A DNA stretch of 64,000 bases from Paenibacillus xylanexedens (GCF_017874615.1 NZ_JAGIKV010000018.1:62001-126000), one strand, 5' to 3'. Numbered from the stretch's first letter, positions 51,915 to 60,646 are shown. The notes: a model not told the origin generated them from the sequence alone. Numbers and translations are program-made.

Positions 51915-52994
51915 TTAGCTGCCTGGAACATAGATCTGGTCGAAGATACCACCGTCATTAAAATGTTTGGCCTGAGTATCCCGCCATGTGCCAAATACAT
52001 CTTTCAATGTGAACAGCTCAAGTGCCGGGAACTGATCTTTGAATTTTTCCTCCACGCTGTCCAGCGTTGGGCGGTAATAATTTTCAGCGGCAATCGTCTG
52101 TCCCTCTTCACTGTACAAATATTTCAGATAGGCATCCGCCACGTCGCGGCTTCCTTTTTTGTCTGCATTTTTGTCCACAATCGCAACCGGTGGTTCGGCC
52201 AAGATACTAACCGATGGCACGACAATATCGAATTTGTCCGGACCCAACTCTTTTACCGATAGGAAAGCTTCATTTTCCCAGGCAAGCAACACATCACCAA
52301 TGCCACGTTCAACAAACGTTGTCGTAGATCCGCGAGCACCCGAATCCAGCACAGGCGCATGTTTGAACAATTCACCAACAAATTCCTTCGCCTTCTCTTC
52401 ATCATTGTTATTATGCTTAAGGGCATATCCCCATGCCGCCAAGTAATTCCAACGCGCCCCGCCGGACGTTTTAGGATTCGGGGTGATGACTTGCGTATCC
52501 CCTTTGATCAGATCATCCCAGTCCTTGATGCCCTTTGGATTACCCTTACGTACAAGGAAGACAATCGTAGAGGTATACGGAGAGCTGTTATGCTCGTATT
52601 TATCCTGCCAGCCTTCATTAATCAGACCTTTATCTTCAATCGCATCAATATCGTATCCCAATGCCAGCGTCACCACGTCTGCATCCAGTCCGTCAATAAC
52701 AGAACGACTCTGTTTGCCCGATCCCCCATGGGATTGCTTGATGGTTACTTCCTGGCCCTTCTCTTTCAACCAATGCGCCGCAAACGCTTTGTTATATTGT
52801 TCATAGAGTTCCCGCGTTGGATCGTAAGAAACATTCAGCAGTTCAATGGCCTTGGCCCCTTCTGTGCCGCCTTCCGCTCCCCCCGATGTTCCTGCCGCAC
52901 TGGACCCGCCGCTATCCGATCCGCATGCTGCCAGAACTCCTGTTAATACCAGTGCCAGACCAACCAAAATACCCTTGTGAATTCTCTTTTTCAT
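51915..52994 (-). CDS. sbp: Sulfate-binding lipoprotein
   Basis: The 359-residue protein has a lipoprotein signal ending VLAACGSD. The mature sulfate-binding fold follows: IELLNVSYDPTRELYEQYNKAF, VTIKQSHGGSGKQSRSVIDGLDADVVTLALGYDIDA, TPNPKTSGGARWNYLAAWGYAL and VVPSVSILAEPPVAIVDKNAD. These match Sbp/CysP, which hold sulfate by main-chain and Ser/Gly contacts. ATG 52994 is chosen because GGGGGAG stands before it and it starts the signal peptide; the open frame continues to 53114 without support. It is the first gene of the sulfate operon and has a structured 295-base leader and a clear promoter. Confidence 0.93.
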   Translation of the reverse strand: MKKRIHKGILVGLALVLTGVLAACGSDSGGSSAAGTSGGAEGGTEGAKAIELLNVSYDPTRELYEQYNKAFAAHWLKEKGQEVTIKQSHGGSGKQSRSVIDGLDADVVTLALGYDIDAIEDKGLINEGWQDKYEHNSSPYTSTIVFLVRKGNPKGIKDWDDLIKGDTQVITPNPKTSGGARWNYLAAWGYALKHNNNDEEKAKEFVGELFKHAPVLDSGARGSTTTFVERGIGDVLLAWENEAFLSVKELGPDKFDIVVPSVSILAEPPVAIVDKNADKKGSRDVADAYLKYLYSEEGQTIAAENYYRPTLDSVEEKFKDQFPALELFTLKDVFGTWRDTQAKHFNDGGIFDQIYVPGS

Positions 52995-53074
52995 AAATAA
53001 CACTCCCCCGATATAGATCTGCATGACTACCTCAGGCCGGCTGAACAGGATCAAACGCCCCGTAAAAAACAAGA

Positions 53075-53174
53075 AGACGGAGGAACCCCCGCGCACTTCT
53101 CCCCATAAAGTCATGCCGGCTTAAGGCCGTGCATGCTCCATCTGAAAAGGATGCGCTGCGGTGTTCCTCCGTCT
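53075..53174 (-). promoter_or_regulatory. Large leader hairpin with T-run upstream of sbp
   Basis: On the minus strand AGACGGAGGAAC (53174-53163) pairs perfectly with GTTCCTCCGTCT (53086-53075), and the stem continues with GC-rich pairs towards GCGCA/TGCGC. The inside holds a CATGC-ACGGC-CTTAA-GCCG-GCATG hairpin. TCTTGTTTTTTA follows, as in a terminator. It lies 80 bases before sbp, so it is either an attenuator or a cis-regulatory RNA. No S-box or T-box consensus was found. Confidence 0.65.
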
Positions 53175-53295
53175 ATACGGTGAGAACGTTATTCTGTTCA
53201 GGTTGCATGGTTGCATCTGTCTGTAAAATGACCGTTTTCACAATGAAAACAGATTCATTTTTATTATTCCTACCTGTTTAGTAAGTTATATACGT

Positions 53296-53324
53296 ATAAT
53301 AAAGGCAGTCTATATACCTGTCAA
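53296..53324 (-). promoter_or_regulatory. Sigma-A promoter of the sulfate operon
   Basis: On the minus strand TTGACA (53324-53319) is followed after exactly 17 bases by TATTAT (53301-53296). Transcription should start near 53289, giving a leader of about 295 bases. Confidence 0.75.
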
Positions 53325-53363
53325 ACGTTTTTTCCGATTTTTACCGTATTTCTGGGCTATTGG

Positions 53364-53402
53364 TAAAAAAAAGAGGAACAACGAACCATCGTCCGTTGTT
53401 CC
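53364..53402 (-). terminator. Terminator of the rhamnogalacturonan lyase gene
   Basis: GGAACAACG (53375-53383) pairs with CGTTGTTCC (53394-53402). On the minus strand the hairpin is followed by CTCTTTTTTTT. Confidence 0.88.
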
Positions 53403-53475
53403 CTTCAGCGAATCCCATGCTTCGCTGGCTATTGAAAACATGAACGGAATTGGACAGCCACACCTTGTCCATTCC

Positions 53476-55353
53476 TCATCTGCCCGCATACCGGATATTG
53501 GGTACCGGTGGTGTGCTCATGCCTTCTCCCAGATAAAAACCGGTGTGTGGCGGTTGGTTGTAGGCTACATTTTGCCAAGCGACGCCAAGACGGTACACCG
53601 GATCATGCATCAGCGTATAGATGCGTTTGTCCGTAACTGCTGTTGTGGTATAGATCCGCAGTGCTGAGCTGTCATTCGTCCGCCATACCACTTCCTCTCT
53701 CCAGTCCCCGAACAGATCGGCCTGCAGATTCGGCGTAGACTTGGTTCCGTTGTTGGAAGAAACGCCGGATGCGGTGAGTAGGTTCATCGTTGTGCTGTTG
53801 GCATAATTCCACTTGTCGATTCGGTTGCTGTCCAGCAGTTCACGGAGCAGATCCCCATCCCACCAGATGCCAAAATTCGTGGAGGATGGCAGGGTTGTCC
53901 CGAGCTTCTGCCCTTTGGCCGTATACAGACTGCCGTCTGCCCATACTTCAGCACCTTTATATCTTGGATCAATATCTGCCGCCATGCCGCGTCCAATATC
54001 CTTTGTTGTTTTGACTCCCCAGATTAACTGGCCTGTACCTGCATCCCGGAACTCTACTCCCGCATTGGACGGTGTCTCATGGACCTGAAATACCTCAAGT
54101 CCAGAGCGGTCCGGGTCCAGGTCACTCAGATGCATGGCATCGCCATGATGAAGTCCTGTCGTGTACAATCCTTTGCCGTTATCGTCCACCGCCATGGCGC
54201 CATAGACGATCTCGTCTTTCCCATCCCCATCCACGTCCGCCACACTCAGATTATGATTGCCCTGCCCGGCATAACCCGAATTGCCGGATGTATTGGAATC
54301 AAATGTCCATTGTTTGGTCAGCTGTCCATTCCGCCAGTTATAAGCTACCAGTACGGTACGGGTGTAGTATCCACGCGCCATGACCAGACTTGGGCGCTCT
54401 CCATCCAGATAAGCAATGGCGGCAAGGAATCGGTCCACCCGGTTTCCATAGTTATCTCCCCAGTCGGATACATTGCCACGCGCCGGTTCGTAGTTCACCG
54501 TGGAGAGCGCTTTGCCAGTCTGCCCATTGAAAACCGTCAGGAATTCGGGACCAGACAACACATAACCGCTAGAATTGCGGTAATCCTTGCTTGCATCCCC
54601 GATGACCACGCCAGTACCATCCTTGGTGCCATCGGCTGTTTTCATCGCAACCTCGGCTTTGCCGTCACCATCGAGATCATACACCATGAATTGGGTATAG
54701 TGAGCGCCGGCACGGATATTTTTGCCCAGACTAATCCGCCAGAGGCGTGTTCCGTTTAATTTGTAGGCATCGATAAACACTTCCCCGGTATAACCGCTCT
54801 GGGAGTTGTCCTTGGAGTTGGAAGGGTCCCACTTCACGATTAATTCATACTCACCATCACCATCCAGGTCACCTGCACTGGCATCGTTGGCACTGTAGTT
54901 GTAGGCTACTCCATCGGGCGTTGTCCCACCTGCGGGTACACTGAGCGGTACAGATAGATAGTTATTGCCCCACACGCTTGCTGCCGCTGAAGCAGCTTGC
55001 TCCGTTCCACTGACGACAGCGCGAACCGTGTATTTGGAACTGCTTGTCCCGCTTGCATCCTGAAGGTTGGTGCTGTTTGTTATGGGCGTAGCGTTCACCT
55101 TGGTTCCATCCCGATAGACGTTAAACGATACATTCGACCCTTCCGTTCCCAAAAGCCGCCAGCTGACAAACACACCTGTCCCGGTCTTCACAGCCACCAC
55201 ACCGCGGTCCAGATATTCCATCTGCCTTGCTCCCGCTGCATGTGTTACCGATGTGTTGCCAAGGCCAAGCGAAGTGACCAGTAACGCGGAACTCAACAAC
55301 GATACTCCGGCTGTACGTAATGTGCGCTTCCACAATGATGACCGATTTCCCAT
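53476..55353 (-). CDS. Secreted rhamnogalacturonan lyase, PL11 family
   Basis: The enzyme cleaves the rhamnose-galacturonate backbone of pectin by beta-elimination. The 625-residue protein has a signal peptide (VSLLSSALLVTSLGLG...THAA). The family-11 eight-bladed propeller has many Ca-binding DxDGDG loops (GDLDGDGEYELIVKWDPSN, YDLDGDGKAEVAMKTADG, DVDGDGKDEIVYG). It includes GVAYNYSANDASAGDLDGDG near the start, as in YesW/YesX. ATG 55353 follows GGGGAGG. A longer frame begins with TTG inside that site. A cre site at 55414 implies CcpA repression by preferred sugars. A terminator follows the stop. It stands alone. Confidence 0.92.
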   Translation of the reverse strand: MGNRSSLWKRTLRTAGVSLLSSALLVTSLGLGNTSVTHAAGARQMEYLDRGVVAVKTGTGVFVSWRLLGTEGSNVSFNVYRDGTKVNATPITNSTNLQDASGTSSSKYTVRAVVSGTEQAASAAASVWGNNYLSVPLSVPAGGTTPDGVAYNYSANDASAGDLDGDGEYELIVKWDPSNSKDNSQSGYTGEVFIDAYKLNGTRLWRISLGKNIRAGAHYTQFMVYDLDGDGKAEVAMKTADGTKDGTGVVIGDASKDYRNSSGYVLSGPEFLTVFNGQTGKALSTVNYEPARGNVSDWGDNYGNRVDRFLAAIAYLDGERPSLVMARGYYTRTVLVAYNWRNGQLTKQWTFDSNTSGNSGYAGQGNHNLSVADVDGDGKDEIVYGAMAVDDNGKGLYTTGLHHGDAMHLSDLDPDRSGLEVFQVHETPSNAGVEFRDAGTGQLIWGVKTTKDIGRGMAADIDPRYKGAEVWADGSLYTAKGQKLGTTLPSSTNFGIWWDGDLLRELLDSNRIDKWNYANSTTMNLLTASGVSSNNGTKSTPNLQADLFGDWREEVVWRTNDSSALRIYTTTAVTDKRIYTLMHDPVYRLGVAWQNVAYNQPPHTGFYLGEGMSTPPVPNIRYAGR

Positions 55354-55413
55354 AAACAATTGCCTCCCCAATTGGTTTGGTAAGCCCGATGCCCTTGTAG
55401 CGCCATCTTTTTA

Positions 55414-55427
55414 TGTAAGCGCTTTAA
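55414..55427 (-). promoter_or_regulatory. cre (CcpA) site upstream of the rhamnogalacturonan lyase gene
   Basis: TGTAAGCGCTTTAA, about 60 bases before the start codon, fits the CcpA consensus except at one position near the end. Its centre AAGCGCTT is perfectly symmetric. Confidence 0.6.
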
Positions 55428-55621
55428 TATATTCATTTTAAATTAAACATATAATTCCATCTATAGGTCTAATTTAGTAATTGAATGGTGGTACATGAAA
55501 AAAGCCAAAGGATTTCTCCTTCGGTTAGCCGTTGCCCATTCTTCGAATTGCTTCAGTCGACTGGAATCACAATCAACTAACTCACGGATATGGGACGATT
55601 CCCATGTTCTCATAAAAAGAC

Positions 55622-55667
55622 TAAAAAAAGCTGTAAAACCATGTGTTTCTCCATGATTTCACAGCTT
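55622..55667 (-). terminator. Terminator of the lactonase-family gene
   Basis: On the minus strand AAGCTGT pairs with ACAGCTT around an inner AAATCATG/CATGGTTT stem and is followed by TTTTTAG. It lies about 60 bases past the stop at 55725. Confidence 0.8.
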
Positions 55668-55724
55668 ATAGACGACCACTTTTTAGATGTAATATTCCAC
55701 GTTTACTTCACCGTATTACAACTT

Positions 55725-56780
55725 TTATACCACAGGCGCAATACATACCGGACGAGGCAGTTCCAGCTTGAACCCGTTATGCGTCAGACGTCCGTCTTCT
55801 TCACTGATCTGGAAACCTACGAGGTTATTGCTGTCCTGATTCGCCACAACCAGAATCCCACCTGGCAAAATATTAAAGTTACGCGGTGTCTGCCCAATTG
55901 TGGACGTCCACTCTACGGCTTCCAACTCACCGCTCTCCTGATCAATATGATAGAGCACGATGCTGTCATCTCCCCGATTGGATGCATACAGGAAACGTCC
56001 ACATGGAGATACACGGATGTCTGCAGCCGTACCCTCTCCTTTATGCCCTTCTGGAAGTGTGGAAATGTGCTGCACCGTAGTGAACTCCCCTCTGCGCTCA
56101 TCGTACAGGAATGCCGTAACCGTGTTGTCCAATTCATTGATCACATAAGCCCACTTCGAGTTGGGATGGAACACAAGATGCCTCGGCCCTGCGCCTGGTG
56201 GCTGATCCATCTCACGATGGGTAACCAGGCGTCCCTCTTCCAAGCGATACACAATGATCTGATCCAGACCGAGGTCACATACGACCGCATACTGCCCGGA
56301 CGGATCGGGTTGAATGGAGTGTGCATGCGGCCCTTCCTGCCGTTCTTCGTTAATTCCACTTCCCGTGTGCTCCACCCATGCACTCATCTCACCAAGCGTC
56401 CCCTGATCGCCAACCGGGAATACATTTACACTGCCGCTGCTATAGTTGGATGAGAACACCCACTGACCATTCTTGGAGACAGACACATAACATGGAGAAG
56501 CCCCTCTGGTCTGTTTTCGATCCATCAGGTGCAGCTCACTCGTTGCCGCATCTCTCCGATAGACCAACACCTCTCCCTCGTCCGTCTCACTCGCCACATA
56601 AAGAGAGTTTCCATCCGGGGATAGCGCCAGATAAGACGGATTATCCACACCATCCATGTGATTGACAATTCTCATCTCTCCTGTATCCGCATTCAACGCA
56701 CATAGGAATATTCCGGGTTCATCCGCTGACGCATACGTACCTGTGTAGAAAAGCGTTTCCTGAGTTGTGACTGGTTCCAT
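55725..56780 (-). CDS. Lactonase-family beta-propeller protein (6-phosphogluconolactonase type)
   Basis: The 351-residue protein is a seven-bladed propeller of the Pgl/cycloisomerase-2 family. Repeats such as NPSYLALSPDGNSLYVASE, YVSVSKNGQWVFSSNYSSGSVNVF, RHLVFHPNSKWAYVINELDNTVTAF and ADIRVSPCGRFLYASNRGDDSI recur about every 50 residues. Some members hydrolyse 6-phosphogluconolactone; others act on different lactones, so the substrate is uncertain. No signal peptide is visible. The gene is divergent from an AraC regulator at 57016 with about 235 bases between, so joint control is possible. Confidence 0.88.
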   Translation of the reverse strand: MEPVTTQETLFYTGTYASADEPGIFLCALNADTGEMRIVNHMDGVDNPSYLALSPDGNSLYVASETDEGEVLVYRRDAATSELHLMDRKQTRGASPCYVSVSKNGQWVFSSNYSSGSVNVFPVGDQGTLGEMSAWVEHTGSGINEERQEGPHAHSIQPDPSGQYAVVCDLGLDQIIVYRLEEGRLVTHREMDQPPGAGPRHLVFHPNSKWAYVINELDNTVTAFLYDERRGEFTTVQHISTLPEGHKGEGTAADIRVSPCGRFLYASNRGDDSIVLYHIDQESGELEAVEWTSTIGQTPRNFNILPGGILVVANQDSNNLVGFQISEEDGRLTHNGFKLELPRPVCIAPVV

Positions 56781-57015
56781 AACTAAATCTCTCCCTTATC
56801 CTGTATATTCACTGTTCTGATTCTTCCCACTGGTATGTACTTACCCAATTCACGGGCAACTGCTTCACTTCATGTAACGTGGCTTTCTAAATCGAGAACA
56901 CCTCCGGTGAGCGCTCTCATATCTGGCATTGACTCCCTTATCGCCTCTCACCATAATACAAAGTATGAGACCTAACAACAGACCACCCCTACAGCGTAAA
57001 TCTGACGGATTTCGT

Positions 57016-57876
57016 ATGCAAAAACTCATTGTGCTTCCGGACTCCCTGCTACAAGAAACCGCAGCTTATCCGGTCACGTCCGGATTATACGTTACCGATA
57101 TCGGTTACTTTCACGAAGCGGAGCATCATTACCGTGACCGTCCCGATGGTTGTGAATCACACATTCTGATGTACTGTGTCCAAGGCACAGGCTGGTATAC
57201 GATGGATGGCAGCAAGACATATGATGTCAGCCCGGGAAACCTCGTTATATTACCTGCACATGTCTCTCATGTGTATGGTGCCAACGCAGCTGAACCATGG
57301 AGCATCTTCTGGATTCATCTGCGCGGGGAACACGCTTTATCCTACATAGAACCCTTGTTAACTCATCATATTACTACCATGCCACCGGCCAAGGCTCAAA
57401 AATGGCTTGAGCTGTTCCATGAATGTTACGGCGCACTTGAGACGGGTTACTCCATGCAGACGATGACATATGCCTCCCAGATTATTGGCTATATGCTTGG
57501 CATGCTCGCTTATGGACCGGAGACGACAGGGACAGATGGTGGGATCGTGAGCAGCAAACGTGCGGCCGAGCAATCCGTCCAATATATGCTGGAGCACCTG
57601 GAGAATGGAATCACCCTCAAGGAACTGGCAGCAAACGCGCGGCTGTCTGTCCCTCATTACTCTCAGTTATTCAAGCAAGCTACGGGGCATTCGCCCATCG
57701 ATTATTTCCTGCGGCTGAAGATTCAGCATTCCTGCCGCTATCTGGATTTTACCGATTGGACCGTGAAGCAGATCAGTTCCGAGCTTGGATTCAAAGACCC
57801 GTACTACTTCTCCCGTCTGTTCAGCAAAATGATGGGACGTTCACCCACGGATTATCGAAATAAATCCAAAGGTTAG
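57016..57876 (+). CDS. AraC-family transcriptional regulator with cupin sensor
   Basis: The 286-residue protein has an N-terminal cupin-like ligand domain (CESHILMYCVQGTGWYTMDG, VSPGNLVILPAHVSHVYGA). A C-terminal pair of helix-turn-helices follows (LKELAANARLSVPHYSQLFKQATGHSPIDYFLRLKI and VKQISSELGFKDPYYFSRLFSKMMGRSPTDYR). This is the layout of sugar-responsive AraC proteins. ATG 57016 begins the conserved domain. The frame is open from 56929, and no start has a good ribosome binding site. It is divergent from the lactonase gene, a possible target. Confidence 0.87.
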   Translation: MQKLIVLPDSLLQETAAYPVTSGLYVTDIGYFHEAEHHYRDRPDGCESHILMYCVQGTGWYTMDGSKTYDVSPGNLVILPAHVSHVYGANAAEPWSIFWIHLRGEHALSYIEPLLTHHITTMPPAKAQKWLELFHECYGALETGYSMQTMTYASQIIGYMLGMLAYGPETTGTDGGIVSSKRAAEQSVQYMLEHLENGITLKELAANARLSVPHYSQLFKQATGHSPIDYFLRLKIQHSCRYLDFTDWTVKQISSELGFKDPYYFSRLFSKMMGRSPTDYRNKSKG

Positions 57877-58021
57877 AGGCAGTGCCTTCACTTAGCCCTT
57901 TCTGAATTAATAGGAATTCAGTTGGAAAATTACAGCAACCTTTTGAACAGAAGGGTCGTCTATAGGGGCAAATAACTTTTATATAAAGGGATCATCCCTG
58001 GAAAAGTGAGGCGAACCTATC

Positions 58022-58705
58022 ATGAAAAAAAATATACTTGCTACATTAACTGCGGGGGCTCTGCTCACGCTGTCTCTAAGTGCAGGCCCGATTAACGCTG
58101 CGCAGGCCCAATTCACGGATATTCAAGGTATCGCAGGAGCAGACAAAATCGAATCTCTCCATAAAGATGGATTCATCAAAGGTGTGAGTGACAGCTTGTT
58201 CAAACCTGAACTGGAGTTAAATACCGCTCAGGGCATTCAACTGATTGCGGACGGCCTGAATCTGAATCTGGACACGATTCGTTTTATCAAAATGCCGGTA
58301 CCAAGTGACTACTTCTCTGCTGTAAAAGATGGCGTATGGTACAGTGATGCATTTATCCGCGCCCAATATAATGGCATTCAGATGTCACAGGATGTCGATC
58401 CGTCCAAACCGCTTACTCGTGAACAATTCACACTGTTCCTGATGCAAGGCATAGAGGCCAAAGGCGGTCTGCCGATGATTAATATCAAACCTGTGGACAT
58501 TACCGACGAACAGGAACTTACGCCAGAGTATCAAGGTGCCATTCAGCGTTCACTCGTTCTCAAAATCAATGAACTGGATGCCGACGGAAACTTCAATCCC
58601 AAACAAACGATTACTCGTGCCGAAGCAGCAGTGATGATGTATAACGCAATTGAGTACATGGAATCGTTCCACGCACCACAAATCCCGGAGACACCTGAGA
58701 AGTAA
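58022..58705 (+). CDS. Secreted SLH-domain protein
   Basis: The 227-residue protein has a signal peptide (MKKNILATLTAGALLTLSLSAGPINA). Three diverged S-layer-homology modules follow: FTDIQGIAGADKIESLHKDGFIKG, YFSAVKDGVWYSDAFIRAQYNGIQ with PLTREQFTLFLMQGI, and NPKQTITRAEAAVMMYNAI. SLH modules bind pyruvylated wall polymers. No enzymatic domain is attached, so it may be a small wall-associated structural or adaptor protein. GTGAGG precedes ATG 58022, and a terminator lies at 58774. Confidence 0.85.
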   Translation: MKKNILATLTAGALLTLSLSAGPINAAQAQFTDIQGIAGADKIESLHKDGFIKGVSDSLFKPELELNTAQGIQLIADGLNLNLDTIRFIKMPVPSDYFSAVKDGVWYSDAFIRAQYNGIQMSQDVDPSKPLTREQFTLFLMQGIEAKGGLPMINIKPVDITDEQELTPEYQGAIQRSLVLKINELDADGNFNPKQTITRAEAAVMMYNAIEYMESFHAPQIPETPEK

Positions 58706-58773
58706 TCATTTCATGATGGAAGTCTGCTATTAGAGCCCCAGTGAACGGTCTTTTCATAAAACACCGATATGCC

Positions 58774-58815
58774 AAAAGCCCGCACCTTCCCTCAACAGGA
58801 AAGTGCGGCCTTTTG
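58774..58815. terminator. Bidirectional terminator
   Basis: AAAAGCCCGCACCTTCC (58774-58790) pairs with GGAAAGTGCGGCCTTTTG (58798-58815), allowing one mismatch and a bulge. It lies between convergent genes ending at 58705 and 58863. Confidence 0.85.
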
Positions 58816-58862
58816 TATTATACCTATATCACTGATGCAATCATCAAATTTAACTTTCTAAC

Positions 58863-59489
58863 TTAGAAAGAACCTTTAACAACAACCTCAGACAACGGTA
58901 AACGTCCTGACGGGCGAGCTGGCTGTGCAGCTTTACCTACAGTAATCAACAACGTTGGCAAAAATCGTGCAGGAATGTTGAATGTTTCCATCAGTTTTTG
59001 TGGATTATATCCACCGATTGGACATGTATCGTAACCCAGGGAGCGTGCAGCAAGCATAATATTTTGGGAAGCAAAAGATGCATTGCGGATCGCTTCATCG
59101 CGAGCGATTTGCGGGCTCTGGTAAGCACCGTTGATCTGTCCAACCAATGCGTCACGAACCTCAGCAGTCAGTGCGCCTGCTTCAACAGCTTGATCGTAGA
59201 TTACGGTGTTACGGTTTGCTTCCAAATCTCCAAGAACAGCAATCGTAACTGAACTTTCCACGATCTGACTTTGACCGTAAGCAACTGGTAGCAATTTCGC
59301 TTTGTCTGCTTCGGATTCAATCACGAGGAATCTCCAGTGTTGCAGGTTCCATGAAGATGGTGCTTCCGCAGCTGCTGTCAGAATCGCATTGAGATCAGCT
59401 TCAGGCAATTCAAACCCTTTTTCATACTTTTTGACAGCATGGCGTTCGCTAATAACGCGAAGTGTTTCATTTTTTTCAATGCCTGACAT
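58863..59489 (-). CDS. Nitroreductase-family FMN oxidoreductase
   Basis: The 208-residue protein has the nitroreductase pattern. ERHAVKKYEKGFELPEADLNAILTAAAEAPSSWNLQHWRFLVI supplies FMN-contact residues (RHAVKKY, PSSWNLQ). ASQNIMLAARSLGYDTCPIGGYNPQKLMETF and the C-terminal GRLPLSEVV are also typical. Such enzymes reduce quinones or nitro compounds with NAD(P)H. ATG 59489 follows GGGGAG; the frame is open 9 bases further to a GTG. An Rrf2 regulator gene lies upstream in the same orientation (59752) and may control it. Confidence 0.9.
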   Translation of the reverse strand: MSGIEKNETLRVISERHAVKKYEKGFELPEADLNAILTAAAEAPSSWNLQHWRFLVIESEADKAKLLPVAYGQSQIVESSVTIAVLGDLEANRNTVIYDQAVEAGALTAEVRDALVGQINGAYQSPQIARDEAIRNASFASQNIMLAARSLGYDTCPIGGYNPQKLMETFNIPARFLPTLLITVGKAAQPARPSGRLPLSEVVVKGSF

Positions 59490-59751
59490 GTGTTCCACTC
59501 CCCAGAATCTAGTTTGTTTATACTTCTTTACTTTCGCAAGGTGATCTTAAAGTATGCTCTACCAAGGATTTGCCTTCCGAAAATAACATCAGCGCAGACG
59601 ATCTCTCCCCATCTGTGTTCACGTTATGCCCGGAATCGCCTGAGAACATCAATGGATCTTTCACCGGAGCACACGCCAATGCCATAACTTGCCCAACCAT
59701 GCCTGACTAAACCAAGGCCATATCATGAAGGACCATTCGTTGTGGACTCCG

Positions 59752-60216
59752 TCAGGACTTCTCCTTTGCAGGCAATCCATTCAGCGACAAGGTTATCGCT
59801 TCCCCATGACCTATGCGCTCTTTCACATCTTGAATGGATATACGGTCAAAATAAGCGCTGAGCGCCTCTTCGCCTCCGTTATATATGTTCCCCATCACAT
59901 CCTGCATATTGGAAGATACCACGCACGATGAACCGGACTCCCCTGAGCACCAGTTGGGACCGAGTGAACCACCAGCTACCAGTCTGTACAATTCTCCAAG
60001 CTTGATCTCTTCACTTGGACGGCTAAGCAAGTACCCACCATGAGCACCTTCCTTGGTCGTCAGGTAACCATGCTTGCGCAGAACACTAAGTACCTTACGG
60101 ACTCTGGCCGGGTGTGTACCCACACTCTGGGACAAATCTTCACTATTGGCCATACACTCATCTCTCATCGACAGAAAAACAAGACAATGCACCGCTATGG
60201 TAAATTCGCTGTTCAT
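59752..60216 (-). CDS. Rrf2-family transcriptional regulator (YwnA-like)
   Basis: The 154-residue protein has the Rrf2 winged helix (NSEFTIAVHCLVFLSMRDE, VGTHPARVRKVLSVLRKHGYLTTKEGAHGGYLLSR). Two cysteines (WCSGESGSSC) sit in the region that binds an Fe-S cluster or senses thiols in other members. Only two cysteines are in this loop, so a [2Fe-2S] cluster would need other ligands, and a YwnA-like redox or thiol role is as likely. The promoter is close to ideal and overlaps a perfect inverted repeat at 60269-60297, which suggests autoregulation. The nitroreductase gene downstream is a plausible target. Confidence 0.88.
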   Translation of the reverse strand: MNSEFTIAVHCLVFLSMRDECMANSEDLSQSVGTHPARVRKVLSVLRKHGYLTTKEGAHGGYLLSRPSEEIKLGELYRLVAGGSLGPNWCSGESGSSCVVSSNMQDVMGNIYNGGEEALSAYFDRISIQDVKERIGHGEAITLSLNGLPAKEKS

Positions 60217-60268
60217 AACTTACTCCCTTCCCGGCTTACAACACCGATGAACTCAACCCAAGGTAAGT

Positions 60269-60306
60269 ATAACTGTCATTATATGAATAACAGTTATGTT
60301 TGTCAA
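60269..60306 (-). promoter_or_regulatory. Promoter and operator of the Rrf2 gene
   Basis: On the minus strand TTGACA (60306-60301) and TATAAT (60283-60278) stand 17 bases apart, a consensus sigma-A promoter. ATAACTGT (60269-60276) and ACAGTTAT (60290-60297) are perfect inverted arms with a 13-base spacer covering the -10. This is the expected place for an autorepressor site. Confidence 0.75.
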
Positions 60307-60429
60307 CTTTCACCCAGGATGGGGATCAAACGTGATTTTTCCTGTTATACCAATACTTACAGCTCTTCAACACAATTAAGCCAGGATTAACATCCCGTCT
60401 TCATTTTAATCCAAAAAGAACAAAAAAGT

Positions 60430-60454
60430 GAGCCTTCCGCTACGCGAAGGGCTC
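60430..60454 (-). terminator. Orphan hairpin with T-run on the minus strand
   Basis: GAGCCTTCCGC (60430-60440) and GCGAAGGGCTC (60444-60454) pair with two mismatches. On the minus strand ACTTTTTTG follows. No gene ends upstream on that strand, so it may be a remnant or block antisense reading. Confidence 0.5.
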
Positions 60455-60584
60455 CAATAAGATAGACATATGAAAGGGCTTACGTGTTTATTATAATCGG
60501 TAATCTTCAATTTGAAAACGCTTTTTTTGTAAAGTGAATCATTATTTTAAATTTTTTTTATTTGAATAAATTGAACAACAGGTA

Positions 60585-60628
60585 TTGCTAAAACTAATGC
60601 CATTACTTATTATACTAATATCATTAGT
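60585..60628 (+). promoter_or_regulatory. Promoter with paired operators of the MBL-TetR operon
   Basis: TTGCTA (60585-60590) and TATTAT (60608-60613) are 17 bases apart. ACTAATGCCATTACT (60593-60607) fills the spacer, and the perfect dyad ACTAATATCATTAGT (60614-60628) directly follows the -10. The two 15-bp sites start 21 bp apart, two helical turns, so a TetR-type repressor could bind both on one face. The regulator encoded at 61375 is the obvious candidate. Confidence 0.7.
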
Positions 60629-60646
60629 TTTAAGGAGGGTTTATCG

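Noticed and set aside
53075..53290. A T-box or SAM riboswitch before the sulfate operon
   Set aside because: A GGAGGAACACCGC stretch only loosely resembles the T-box core, the leader is too short for a T-box, and the S-box consensus is absent.
60512..60525. A further cre-like site (TGAAAACGCTTTTT)
   Set aside because: The right half is only a T-run, and no sugar gene is next to it.
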